NCBI GenBank assembly: GCA_019722365.1
Contig: JADFUC010000232.1
Location: 248,001 to 312,000 of the forward strand
Reading direction: 5' to 3'
DNA from: Lithospermum erythrorhizon
Taxonomy: Eukaryota; Streptophyta; Magnoliopsida; Boraginales; Boraginaceae
DNA length: 64,000 nt
Shown: positions 46,450 to 58,005 of the stretch, in pieces
How positions within the stretch are numbered: the first letter of the stretch is position 1
How the letters are laid out: every line of letters begins with the position of its first letter
Position numbers and translations under genes: made by a program
The notes under the pieces: model-generated
What the model was told of the DNA's origin: nothing
Database searches by the model: none
Seen by the model: only the letters and a program-made list of their open reading frames with translations

Positions 46450-48170
46450 CCCACCCTACCCTTTTCTTTAATATGCACAACACTTCACACTTTGGGCCAC
46501 TTACATCCTTTCACTTGCTCCCAGTGCCAAGCATTTTGCCGACCCCAAAATTGAGAAAATTTTCGAAGCAAGATGGCACTCCAAATGGTGTTTTATGAGA
46601 GGAGGCATGGGAGATGAGGTCCCGGTAAAGTGGACTTCCACGGAAGAAGCCAGCGCTAAGTTTGAAGCAAGTGTGATTCAGGCCCCAGGTCGCCCACATT
46701 AGGCGGTTTTTGACAAGTCCCTTCACTACAAAGTGTTTTGTGAGAAGGGTGTTTTTTTGGATTACTTGATCGGGTCAAGGTGGCACAAGCGTAAATTGGG
46801 GTATAACCTCCAATAAACAACAGGTTTCCTACTTTCTTTCTTAACTAACTCTAGTTTTCTGAGATGGCGTCGGCTTACAAGTAATGGAGGCAAGGAGGTC
46901 CTTCTACTATATTTGTGCTTTGCGTTCCCTGCTTTCGCCCGAGCTAAGATAATTAAAAGTACGCCAAGGAATCAGAGGCTCCTGCGGAGGTGGCGCAACC
47001 AGCGTCCATTGCTGACCAAGATGTCACCACTTGATGTCGAAGAGACACTGCGCCTGTGAGAGGCGTCGAGGCTTTCCACTAAGAGGTTGAAGTCCGTTAC
47101 CTTGGCTGCCTGATCGAGATATTGGATTTATTTGAGGACCCCAATCTCCACCGTTTCTTTGTCCAAAGGCATGATGAGTTCTAGGCTCGATCCTTCCAGT
47201 CAGATCGGCTGCTGAAGAGAGAAGGCGACTCTGCTCTGAGTGAAATCGAGAATTCAGCGAACTTCCTTAAGCTACCATATAGCCTCCCTGGCAGTTTCCA
47301 AGTTAATGAAGAGTCTAACTTATGGAGAAGTTGGATGCGCTACGTCTTGGCGCCTCTTCTTTGGAGTGGATCGGGGAAGGATTATGACTCCATTAGTGAC
47401 CTACGTGTTCATGGAAGGTGTTCGCGCTTTGATAGTCACATTCCTCTGCATGTACCCTTGTACATGCGTTATACCCCAGCACAACCGCTTCATTACTCAT
47501 CCTTTGCTCTTTTACCTGTGTAGGCCTTGAACGCGAGTTATGCACTAGCATGTAGGGCGGATCTTTAAGATGATGCTCGTGCTGAGGCGTGTGAGAAGGA
47601 GAAGGCTTTGCAACTCCAAATCCAAGAACTCAAGGAGGAGAATGAGGCTCGGCCTCGGCCACTCTAGCAGTCCAAGGAAAGAAGGAGGCGGCTACTCGAA
47701 CTCTAAGATTGAGATCAAGAAACGGCCTTAACAATCCGGTTTTTACTAAGGCTAGAGGTAGAAATTTTGAGATCTCAACCAGCTCAGTGAGCAGGTAGTC
47801 GGGACCACTCGGCCAAAGAGGGATGAGTGAACTAGAACAAAGGAGCAAAAAAGCCTGAAGAGAGACTCTTTTACCGGTGGTCGAGAAAACCATTAAGTGA
47901 TTATCAACGTCAGAGGCTTTTAGTAGTGAGGTGTGAGGGAGGAAAACTCTTTGCCTATGTCGCTTTACCCAGAGACATACAAAGGAAGTCAATCCTTCAT
48001 TAAATGGCGAACTATGAATTCATCGAGGATATGATCTATAGGCTGGTTCGCTCATTGGATCTCACTCCCACTTGCTCCGGTCTCGAGGAAGGCGAAGATG
48101 ATGCTCATACTGGCATCCGGCGATGCCACCTGCTTCTGGATTATCTTCATTATTTCAATGCTTTTTAAGA
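46450..48170 (+). pseudogene. Antisense ORF of gypsy element B
   Basis: Plus-strand fragments, antisense to the pol of element B, resemble the Tat-lineage antisense ORF also seen at 9480-11790. They include a region at 46700-46800 (FDKSLHYKVFCEKGVFLDYL), an open part at 47240-47525 (NSANFLKLPYSLPGSF...), a coiled-coil stretch at 47600-47640 (EKEKALQLQIQELKEENEA), and an acidic C-terminal part at 48005-48120 (EFIEDMIYRLVRSLDLTPTC, then LEEGEDDA). Several stops and frame changes interrupt them. No function for such ORFs is firmly known. Confidence 0.6.
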
Positions 48171-48819
48171 ACATCGGTTTCAACTTACCTTTTTTGAACG
48201 CTTTGTTTTATAATATCAATTTTAACTACTTTTCGTTTAAGCACCTTTGTTCGTTTATTCACTGATTTACACCTTTGTTTTGTAATCGCTTTTTGCTTAT
48301 TTTATTGTCTTTTCCGTCGCGGCTTATATGCCCGCACGTATTGTCTTGATAACTATAGTCAAGAGGGTTGGCCTTACGAGGAGCAGCTGGCTACGTAGGC
48401 CTTGACTTTTTATGTATATAAAAGCATTTCCACATTATCGGCTCACTTTTTGTGAAACATTATGGGGGGCTTTTATTTATGACCAACTAATGATCGGTTC
48501 ATCGTTAAGTCTTAATGCCCGTAATTATGCTTATGGGTTGCGTGCCGACATATTACCATTAGCTTTTTCACTTTATGAATTTTAACAAAGTCATAAAGAT
48601 AAATAGCCTTTATTAATGGTTCACTCTGTCAAAATTGATTTAACTCTTTAGCGATGGTCGCTTCCCGTTTAGGGCTTAATTTGCTGCCTGCTTTTAGGTT
48701 GGATCGCTGAACCTGATCGCGGTGCTAAGTCTCTTGAATGAAGCGATTTTTTAACTCTTGATTGTGGATCCTAGCCATTAGCTACTTGTGAGTGTTTTTT
48801 GTGTGCGGCTTTATACCAT
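48171..48819. other. Spacer between antisense ORF and pol of element B
   Basis: No coding frame. TTTTGTAATCGCTTTTTGCT-like, T-rich repeats precede a GC-rich block at 48310-48410 (GCCCGCACGTATTG...). A TATA-like TATATAAAAG is near 48416. This looks like element-internal non-coding DNA. Confidence 0.4.
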
Positions 48820-49330
48820 TTCGTCACGAAGTTGAGATCACTGCTTTCAACCGTTGGTCGTTATTCTCTTCCTCGAGCCGATCCTGCTTGTATGTGGGTA
48901 CTTCAACCTCTTCGAGGTAAAACCGTTTTAGCTTCCATAGACTAGAATTTGAAGGGAGCTTCACATTGTGATTGGGTGTAGAACATAGCGACCATATGCG
49001 TGGTTGGGAGCTCCTCAAATCGACTTCCTCGCCATTTTACCTTGCTGGAGGTATGTTATTTTGATGCGCTACGTATGGGTTCATGACTTGACTGTCCATT
49101 CGCTTGAGAGGATAGTAGGCGGGAGGCGGAATCAGTGTTCTATTTCAAACTTCTCACAAAAGTCCGCTAGCACTTGTCCCTCAAACTGGGGACCATTATC
49201 TGACACCAATATTTTTGGGATTCCAAACCGCGTAAGAATATTTTTCCATAGGAATTGGACCACCTCCTCGCTCCTGGTCTTAGGGGTCTTCCGCCTCTAC
49301 TTCTTGGGGAAATAATCATTGTCGCGTCTT
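48820..49330 (-). pseudogene. Ty3/gypsy integrase remnant (element B)
   Basis: Reading downstream on the minus strand from 49320, the segment gives VVQFLWKNILTRFGIPKILV, then SDNGPQFEGQVLADFC: the integrase core with its second catalytic Asp in the DNGPQF motif. Further down (48910-48830), EVEVPTYKQDRLEEENNDQR is the family's post-core segment. The intervening part is broken. Confidence 0.85.
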
Positions 49331-50490
49331 TGGTCGGGCTCCTCGTTGGAACTTTTGGGTAGTTTGTACTTCAGAGTCTATTCTAGCGTAGTGAAGATGG
49401 GGACTTACAAATTAATGAAGTGATGAAGTGTGAGGTGGGGCATCCCCGTCCGTTGACAAGCGTCATGTTCTTCACATAGCTATTGCATCATAACCATCGT
49501 GGGCCGGTGGTAATCATTTCGAGTGGTCTTGATGCATTTAAGGCCGCGCCCGTCATGACTCGCCGTGTATTTACGCTAACAATTTGGGGACATCGCCAAG
49601 TCGCCGAGATAGGTTAATAGAGTCCATCCTAAGATTTCCTATATAGTTATACATGATACATTTGATATTTAAAACTTCGGTTACGTATCTTTTTTTGGGC
49701 GATCTTTATGCGTTGGGTAGCGTTCCTGCGTTGGTATTTAATTATCGGGGTCCCTCGTCCATTGGTATTGGAATTCGTTATATTCCTAATGACCTATAAC
49801 TTCTAACTTTGTAAGCCGGGTTGGTCCGCGATTTCAACATATACTCATACAGTATTTCGTTGTAGTAAGTGGTTGATCATGACAAGCGATTTGTCCTTCG
49901 TTTTGACTCTGGAAATGTGTTGAATATGATGCGTTTAAACCACGTGATACTTGCTTTAGTATGGTATCTCATCAAAGTTTCATTTTGCCCCTGATATCCC
50001 CCAAATTTGATCTACTCGGCAATTTGAATCTCCTTTAATAATAGCTCTTCTTTAATAGATTTGACTGACTATAAGCCGAGGATCGTTTGCCTCGTATTAC
50101 GCTTCGTTATTAATCGCAGAAAAAAGCCCGAACAAATAAAGCATATTCCCAATCTCTGAGGCCCCAAAATAAGTACTCCAGCGCCTGCCCCTTGATCATT
50201 ACGGGCTCCATCCCACAGCAAGGTCCCTCACGGTTTTGATTTGTGGAGGCACCGGTTTTCGAGGCCACATATGGCCTTGGCCGATTGCATTGATTATAGA
50301 ATACACTTAATGCTTGTGCTTTCTTACACACTAGTCCCCCAGGGACGTAAAGATATCTCGAGCACAAACAATTTTATGGCCCAAATGATCAATCGTCTTG
50401 ATAAAGCGGGTAAGACTAGCTTGACTTTAAAAGGTTGATTTGTAACTTGACACATGCAGGATGTGTCTCAAAATAAGCTTTCAATTTTCT
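49331..50490 (-). pseudogene. Degraded RNase H/integrase junction of element B
   Basis: By position this should hold the second RNase H domain and the zinc-binding part of the integrase on the minus strand, but I could not recognise a clear motif. The composition is element-like (GC-richer than flanks). A frame at 50367-50110 (MCSRYLYVPGG...) has no identifiable domain. Confidence 0.4.
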
Positions 50491-51420
50491 TGCAGAAATT
50501 ATCAAGGCAAAAGCTTAACATCTGTTAATAGCGTCTCTTCTCGTCCTCTTAACACATGGCTTACATAGTGTATTGGTTTTGAACCCGGTACTCTGCTTAA
50601 TAGCGCTACCGCGTGAGAAATGGCTAGATCTGATTTCGCCCATTCTCTGATTAGGGTGTGGCGAAGAATAATTGAGGCGATCGGAAATATCTTTGATTTA
50701 ACTGATAACTTACTGCGGTCTTCATCCCACACAAACCTCTCTTTTGACATGTTCCTTAAGTTCTTGAAAAATGGTAGGTTTCTCTCCCCTGACTTAGATA
50801 TAAAGCGGTTTAAGGCAGCGAGACACCTTGTTAGTTTTTGGACCTCCCGCGCTTAACTGTGGGGCGGTTTTCATTATCAATAGTGCCTCGTCTTTGTCTG
50901 GATTAAGGCTCGATTCTTTCTAGCGGCCCAATCATATATCTCGGGGAATTTCACATGCGACTGAAGACATTTACCGAGGGGTTCGCTTTAAAAAAGCGGC
51001 TTTGTCGTAGTTGATGTGGAAATCTCCACGTTATTGCCCAATTTGAGGAAGTGAATATAGAATTTACCATCCCTCACGGTAAGTGGCTCCTGCATAGCCG
51101 AATGGCGTCACCTTTATGATATAATCCATTGTTAATTTATAAAAACCAGTTTTCTCTTCGTCACCAAAGGGCCGTGCAATTTGATGATATCACCAAAGGA
51201 GGCGTCCATAAAGTGAAGACTTCGTAGTCGGCCTTCCATCACCAACTGACCTAGGCAGGGGTAATCGGTGAAGTCTTCAGGCATACTTTGTTCGAGATTA
51301 GTAAAATCTGTGCACATTAACATTATTAGGTCTTTTGACCCGATTACCGCGTGTTTACCAAGCGAGGAACTTTAACTTCATGGCGGATTGCTTGTGCTTT
51401 CCAACAAAGCTTGTACTTTT
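50491..51420 (-). pseudogene. Ty3/gypsy reverse transcriptase remnant (element B)
   Basis: Reading downstream on the minus strand: at 51323-51190, MCTDFTNLEQSMPEDFTDYP and CLGQLVMEGRLRSLHFMDAS are RT core motifs (FTNL, FMDA). At 50860-50745, NRFISKSGERNLPFF and MSKERFVWDED match the thumb/RNase H junction. At 50590-50510, KPIHYVSHVLRGREET matches the start of RNase H. The same segments occur in element A (NRFISLSGDRNLLFF and HYVSHVLHGPEE), so the two elements are of the same family. Frames are interrupted. Confidence 0.85.
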
Positions 51421-52300
51421 CTTTCACTTATAGTGGCGTTCTTTTCATAATTAAATAACCTTTCTTTGCTTAACCCAATCTGTGCATGAGCCGGCGGAGG
51501 CTATTCGACATATCCTCGGGTCCCACAGAAACAAAAGCGCATCTTCGAATTCTTTATCAGCTACTCCGTACGCTCCTGATGCTACTTTCCTAACTTGGAA
51601 CCGATTTTGAAAGTTCGTTCTTTGTTTCCTTGTATGAAAGGAACAATTATCACCTCCTCATGAGGCATGATCTTCTTTTCACATCCTCTTTCCTTTGGAA
51701 GTCATCTCGTCTCTTAGCACTCTTCGCGCGTTTATCTCCATATGAATTTCTACTACTTTGTTTTCTTTCCTCTTCCTTGAGGCCTTTTTGTTCAGTGGTG
51801 GAACAAAAGTTTGGTAACACCTTATTGCTTTCTTTTGATCACCACACACCTCTCTATACCCCGGGGTTGGGAATTTCATCTTTAGATGAAGCGGTGATAC
51901 TATTGCCACGAGGCTTGGTCCCAGTATATGGCGACTTTATGAGGCCCCGTTATGAATGATTTTCAATGTTAACCACTTTAATGACGAGCTCGATTGTTGT
52001 TACCCTTTGAGTCGGATTCCTACCATGAAATCCAATGTAACCACTCCCATTGCATTTATAGAGTTGCTTGTAAATCCGGTCAACGGTGTGTGGAGTGGTT
52101 GGATGAACTCACTTAGGGCTGCAATTTGCTCGAATGTGCTCGCTCACAGATGTCCTGAAGCTGCCCGGTGTCAACGGCATCCGCTCTGTAAGTTAGTATT
52201 GACCCTTTGGATGCGTCATGTGGAAGCTCGATCCCTATCAATCTTTATCAGAAAAGCTAATTGCTGCTGCTTTCGAGATAGAGGTTTGGTTGATTGAGTT
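51421..52300 (-). pseudogene. Ty3/gypsy protease remnant (element B)
   Basis: On the minus strand, QPLHTPLTGFTSNSINAMGV at about 52115-52055 is followed by FMVGIRLKG. At 51909-51820, AIVSPLHLKMKFPTPG and EVCGDQKKAIRCYQTFV match the segment between the aspartic protease and RT. The active-site DTG region was not found intact. A Lys/Arg-rich linker follows (NKKASRKRKENK). Confidence 0.75.
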
Positions 52301-53770
52301 TTGCTTGTCTTAACTACGCGGTGCCACCGAGGATGGTATCGATTCGCCGGTGATCCTAGGCACTTTCGCGAGGCTCAGCACGACTGTGATAGGGGTAGGC
52401 TCCTGCTGATTTTGATGTATTATCCAGCCGAGTCCGGCTTCCCGTGAACTCCTTGAGTATCTCTTTTATCAACTTTTTAATTTTTTCATCTAGAACTACA
52501 TTCATTTAGTATAAATGTCCATGTTCACGATAGTATTTCGCGATACTTGATTTTGTCCATACGCACAATTGCGCTTCATCCGCAGCTTAGGGAAATAAAT
52601 TTTGCCTTCAATTTGGGCATAAACTTCTACTATAGACACCCATGATAGTGTGAAGCCATCGTTATAGGATCTCCTGTTCACGGACCCGAGCCTTTTTGAG
52701 GTAAAGGTTCATATTCCTTAATTCCAGAATTAAGCACTGATACTAAATTTGAATTCTTACTTGGCGCTTTCTGGAGGCAGGCACCCTCTTTGAGTGTGTA
52801 GAAGATCGCCCAAGGTTTTACTCTCTTTTATTTTCAATTTCTCGAGTTCTACATATTGTCTAACTTCCATGGCGTAGTCTCATCTTCGGCGAAGTGTTTA
52901 TAAAACCAATACCTTAACGTTTACCATATGCTAACCTGATAAAATACTATATACCACCTTATTATTTAGCTTGGTATAGTTATGAAGATATCGTTATATC
53001 GTTTCTAGTAACTTCTTCAAAGGTTTCATTTTGAACCTGTTATCCATTAACGCCACTAAATCTTGATGCTTTTTTGTATAGGCGGATCAAACTGCCACAA
53101 ATGCATCTGTTGTTTGATGGTAAATTATGGACATTAAGGCAAAGCCATGTACCCAATCTAAAAACACGATCCATTAGACTAATGAAAAGTCTTTACTTCA
53201 TAATATGTCAGGTCATTAGATGTGATTGTCATTTTAGCGAGAAACCCTTGTAAATGCTTTATTGGATCGCCCGTCCCAGTGAATTGGGTGAATTGAGGCA
53301 AAATGAAACCCTTTGGTAGGGGAACCGCGTCCAATCTATATGTGAACGACATCTTTGTTTTGCATTCCTTTCGCTGAGTAGCGGTTGGCATGATTGCCTT
53401 AATCATTTTCCTGATATCGCTAGTTCTTGTTGCAACTTTTGCGTGGGCTGGTCAACTTTGAGTTGTGGGGTACCCACATGAAGGAATGCTACTTGGGCGG
53501 CGTCGGCGAACTCTCGTGGATTATCTTGAGTTGCGCCCAGGGAACCTCGTTATTCCATAAGATGCATCGTGACCGGTATGGTGTGTATAGGCTCAATGCG
53601 GTTGAAATGGTTCTCCTTATGAAGGTATGTGAGACCCGACTCCCTCGAACCAGCTGGGCCCAGTCTGGAGGTGTTGTAGGCTAGCAGGTCTAGGTCAAAG
53701 AGGCACGTCCGCCGTAGCAGAGAAAGCGTGACGGCGTGAAGAGATCCACGGACACTCCGACTGATCAAGT
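52301..53770 (-). pseudogene. Ty3/gypsy gag remnant (element B)
   Basis: On the minus strand, the 53406-53179 frame contains LDAVPLPKGFILPQFTQFTG and TGDPIKHLQGFLAKMTITSN, a recognisable gypsy Gag core (the PxxxxLPxFxxFxGTxDPxxHL segment). Frames at 53768-53550 and downstream to about 52300 have no clear domain. This places the 5' end of element B on the right. Confidence 0.75.
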
Positions 53771-53865
53771 TAGTATTTACATATTTTTAGTGAAGGTCTT
53801 TAGAATATGAGAAGCGTCTTGGCAAATAATAATTTGGAATCTCTCTCGAGAGTGTACTAGTGATG

Positions 53866-53878
53866 AGGTATTTATAGA
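53866..53878 (-). promoter_or_regulatory. TATA-like box in the presumed 5' LTR of element B
   Basis: On the minus strand CTATAAATACCTC lies about 100 bp upstream of the presumed leader and gag. The surrounding 53771-54110 stretch would be the 5' LTR, but its ends were not identified. Confidence 0.4.
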
Positions 53879-54109
53879 CAAGTAGAAAGAAGAGTCATGG
53901 TACCAATTTTCCGTGTGATTGCGACACTTGTCACCATCACACGGCATTTTGGAGCTCAACCATTTGGGCCTCAACCGATCAGACATATATATATCAATGG
54001 ATGTTTTGGAAACAATATTTTTTTTAAGAATCCCGGGTTGAGTCAAAGATTTGACTATAAAAATTTGATTTGAAAGATCGATTCCATATTATTATGTAAA
54101 TTGGACAAA

Positions 54110-55439
54110 CATCAATGTCACGGCCCCATATATATATATATTGGTTTTTTTAATATGTATCACAAGGGTACATGTTAAGATGTTAAAAAAGAAAAATACA
54201 TGAAAATGTCATTATTTTTAATTAATTATTACCATCTTATATAATTTATTTAAGAAAATAACTTCCTTTCTTCTTTTGAGCAGAAAACACCCATACCATA
54301 AATGAGCTCCGCTGTATCTTGTTGCGTTCTATCTTTTCATACTGATTATCATTTAGAATATGAACCTTATTGTCATATGAAATTGTATCTTTCTATATCC
54401 ATGTGTATTTTATATCCAAATTTTAAAATAGAAGGATTATTTCAAAAAACAATTTGTAAAAAATGTTAACACATAAATGTCATTTTCCAAGTTTTCATGT
54501 GTATATTCATTGATAATTGAGCTTATTAGCATAAGATCCACAGGCTGAATGAAAGAAGGATCGTCGTATCATTAATGGGAAAAGACAAGGAAAGAGCTGT
54601 ATGTAATACTCCTATAATGTGTTCTTGGGCTAACAAAAATGAATGTGAATGAGACCATTAACTAAATACTAGGAATTACACCAATTTCAACGTATATCGA
54701 TTTTCGGTGTTTTCAATTTAGTATTACTTGAACTACGAATCTTTTGAGGTTTTTTGTTCGCAACTTCATGGTTTAAGCTTGAAGTTGATGAGATTATGAG
54801 ATGATGAGATATTAAGTCAATAAGCATTGCCTCGATGATTAAAAGGTAGTACGTTGAGCCACAAAAACAGTAGTACTGTACTCGGAAAAATCATCAAAAG
54901 TATTGTCGTTTAATGATTTTCAAGGACTTATATGGCTTCTATCAAGTCATTATGTATCTCAATATATATATATATATATATATTGAGGACCACAAAACTA
55001 AATTTGTATATGCAAAAATTAGATTAATATATCGGATCGGAGAAGTTTTAAAACACCTAACTAATTAATTAAAAAAAACATTCATGTTTGTGTGTATCTT
55101 TGAATGAATACATATTGGAATAAGAGAAACATTCATGCATGCAAATATATTACGAAGAACCGATCATGTAGCATATGAGTGTTCTATGAGATTGTCAATT
55201 TTTATATTAGTAATGCTTGTTTTTCAAGTAAATGTATCACAATGTTATTATGATATGAATTATATGTTCATGGGTTAGTGTATCCTAAAAAGTTTTACTA
55301 GGAATCAAGTTAATTACATTGAAAAGGTAGAGAGAACAATAAGAGTATTAGATTATGTTTTATTACTCTGTATTTTTTAACATCATTTACAATTAACAAC
55401 ATAACATGATACAGGTAGTTTTGTTAGTGTTTGAATTAG
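54110..55439. other. AT-rich intergenic DNA
   Basis: No gene recognised. The only distinct feature is a dinucleotide repeat (separate entry). Confidence 0.4.
54962..54983. repeat. (AT)11 microsatellite
   Basis: Eleven consecutive AT dinucleotides. Confidence 0.9.
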
Positions 55440-56290
55440 GTATTTACGAAGTTTGTGAAAGCGGTGATCAAGTGTCATGCAGGATGTTCACAAGCGGTTG
55501 GTTTGACAAGCGGCCTTGTGGAGCATACTCGGTTGGAAATCTATTTTGAGGATTACGGACAAGATTTGAGTAATATTATGGGAAATATTCTCGATCCTAA
55601 TATATGGTAATGACTTGGATTATTCCCCAATGAAATATATAAGTAATAAACTTGGAGTGTTACTAAAGCATGAAGATTGAAAATCTTTCCTTATATATTT
55701 CAATTAAGATTTATGCTTGGAAAGAGCGAGTTTTCGACTATCTATATAAAAGAGACTTATTATCTATTCAAGCTATAAATGCAGGTGAGAGCATCGTCCA
55801 TGGAGTGTGAAGGCTATATTGTTTATGTTTTATAGTTTCTCTAAATATATCAGCTATATCGTGAGTTTCCATACAGAAAATATTAGTGATGTAGTTTGTA
55901 TACATGAATATGATTTCACAAACAAATAAGACATGATGTAAAATCAACGAGGGGATCTTTGGGTTGAGTGAAAGTGAGGATCACCGTATTCGGGGCTGCG
56001 AGTAGAAGTTCATAGGTATTAGTAGGATGAGGCGTTCGGGGAGGCGCGAAGTGTAATCGCTATCCCCGAATCTTATAATTAATTTCTTTCGCGAGGTCGA
56101 AGCCATAAAGACGTAGGTAGGCGTTGTCACCAGAGGCCCGGGCAAACAATCTTTGTGTCTTCATTCTTATTTATTTATTTATATTTTACTCTGTCGGCCT
56201 TATCACATCGGTGTCCAAGTGTTCTTGACGTCGTGTCTTAACTTACTTGCTTTACATTCTATTACATTCGTGGCTGTTATCATTGAACAG
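55440..56290 (+). mobile_element. LTR-like fragment 1
   Basis: A GC-richer block ends with GCCCGGGCAAACAATCTTTG and a TCTTCATTCTTATTTATTT-like T-rich tract, as at the 3' end of many plant copia-type LTRs. A second, related block is at 57090-58005. No PBS or coding sequence follows either, and the boundaries are unknown. Confidence 0.35.
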
Positions 56291-57089
56291 TGCTTGATGT
56301 GTTCAGCCAGATCTATTTCACAGTTCTGAACTTCGATTTTTATTTAAATCAAAGTTTGTGTATTAATTAAAATCGTAAAATGTATTAATTTTATAATTGG
56401 AAGATAACATGCATGGTCAATGTGGACAATCTTTTAGGAATATAGGCCATTAGCAGGTAAGATCGAATTGGATTTCGGCTAACGAACCGGAGTGTCGGCG
56501 ATTAACGAATGACTCGACTTAATATCAAATATTTATTAGGCAAGACTTGCTTGATACTATAAATTAGTAAAAGGATAAAATTACCGAGTAAACGAGCGAT
56601 TTGCGTTCGAACTACAAACCGGACAAAGTATAATGGCCAATTTAACAAATCGGTTAACCGGCGATTAACGAATAGATCAATCGTCACGACAGCTTATATG
56701 GATGTAGTGGCTACGACACTGATCAAAATATTCTTAAGGCAAAGAGCAGAGCAGTGGCAAGTGGCAAAAAATGGAAGTATATGGTAGTAGTGATAGTAGT
56801 ATATACTATGATGAGTAGCTTGGGGGAGTGGAGTATGGAATGGGATGGTGGTGATAGCATGTGATGTCCGTAAGATATCGAAGCAGTGTTGAGTGATGTG
56901 GTTCATTACTCATCAGTCTCTTCAAATCACTTTTATATATCTTTATATCTATCATCTATTCCACCTCCGTGCATGTAGTATTTTTTATACTAATTCCGTA
57001 TCAAATTAAATAATAATATTCAATAGATTAAAACAATAATGTAGTTCAGAAAGTATATTATTGGGTCCAAAATATCAAAATGAGTTGTG
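56291..57089. other. Intergenic DNA
   Basis: No gene. A short motif (CGGCGATTAACGAAT) appears twice, at about 56496 and 56660, within a presumably repetitive segment. Confidence 0.35.
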
Positions 57090-58005
57090 AGATTGTTTGG
57101 TGTGGATAACTATTTTGTTGTTAGACAAAATGAGGTGTGTGAAGTGTCGGATCATTGTCAAGCATTTAGAATGGTTCGCGATTTGTCCCGAGCACTTGTG
57201 TAGATATTTCGAAGTCTGGCGAGATTTAATATTATGTGAAGCCGAGGATATTTTCGTCCTCTATGTGGTAATGGTAGGCATTATAAAGTAAAAGTGATCA
57301 AGCAATGATTGCATTTCTAAATTTGGTAAGATTCGATTTGAGGAGTTTTGCGAATAAGGAAACTTTTTGATTTGTTGAAAATCTTATTTTCAACTAAAAG
57401 TTATTTCTTGGAAATCAAGGCTGCTGATGAGTTGAGATTCGTTTTATTAAGGAAATGTGTTTTATTACCGTCAAACACTTACCTTTGAAGGCGAAGCACT
57501 TACCTTTTTTTGAAGACCGAAGGCCTAGATTGTCCTACACTATAAGGAACTCAAACTGACTACGAAATTCGTGTATTTATATTTTATTATTGAGAGTTTG
57601 TTAACTTTGTGTTGTGTGAGCTATCATTGAGAGTTTAGTGTAGAATTGTTGTGTTAGAGAGATTCTCTAACCTTAATTGAATATACGATTCTTTATGACT
57701 CATTGTTATAACAATCTTTGAGATTTTACTTTGTTATTCATTGTACTGAAATTCGAGCAGCTAGGAGAGTGTTAGTGTGAAGGTAAAGTTAGGAGTAAGC
57801 AGACTTTAGGCTTTATTTGAGTAAAGTTTGACATACTAAAATATGGGAGGCGTATTCGTATAAATTGCGTAATTTCTTAATTATGGTGGAATCGCCCCGT
57901 TAATGTGCCCCCTAGATTAGAGTGCAAGTTGCACCGAAGGCGGGATTCTCGTCTTTGTGTCTTTACGTTACATTTATTTATTTCTGTTTATTTTCTATTA
58001 GACGT
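57090..58005 (+). mobile_element. LTR-like fragment 2
   Basis: It ends with CAAGTTGCACCGAAGGCGGG, then a TTTGTGTCTTTACGTTACAT-like tract and T-rich sequence, similar to the end of the 55440-56290 block. It probably derives from a related LTR family. Boundaries are approximate. Confidence 0.35.

Noticed and set aside
46511..46726. Minus-strand 71-aa frame in element B
   Set aside because: It lies antisense to the better-supported plus-strand antisense ORF and has no domain.
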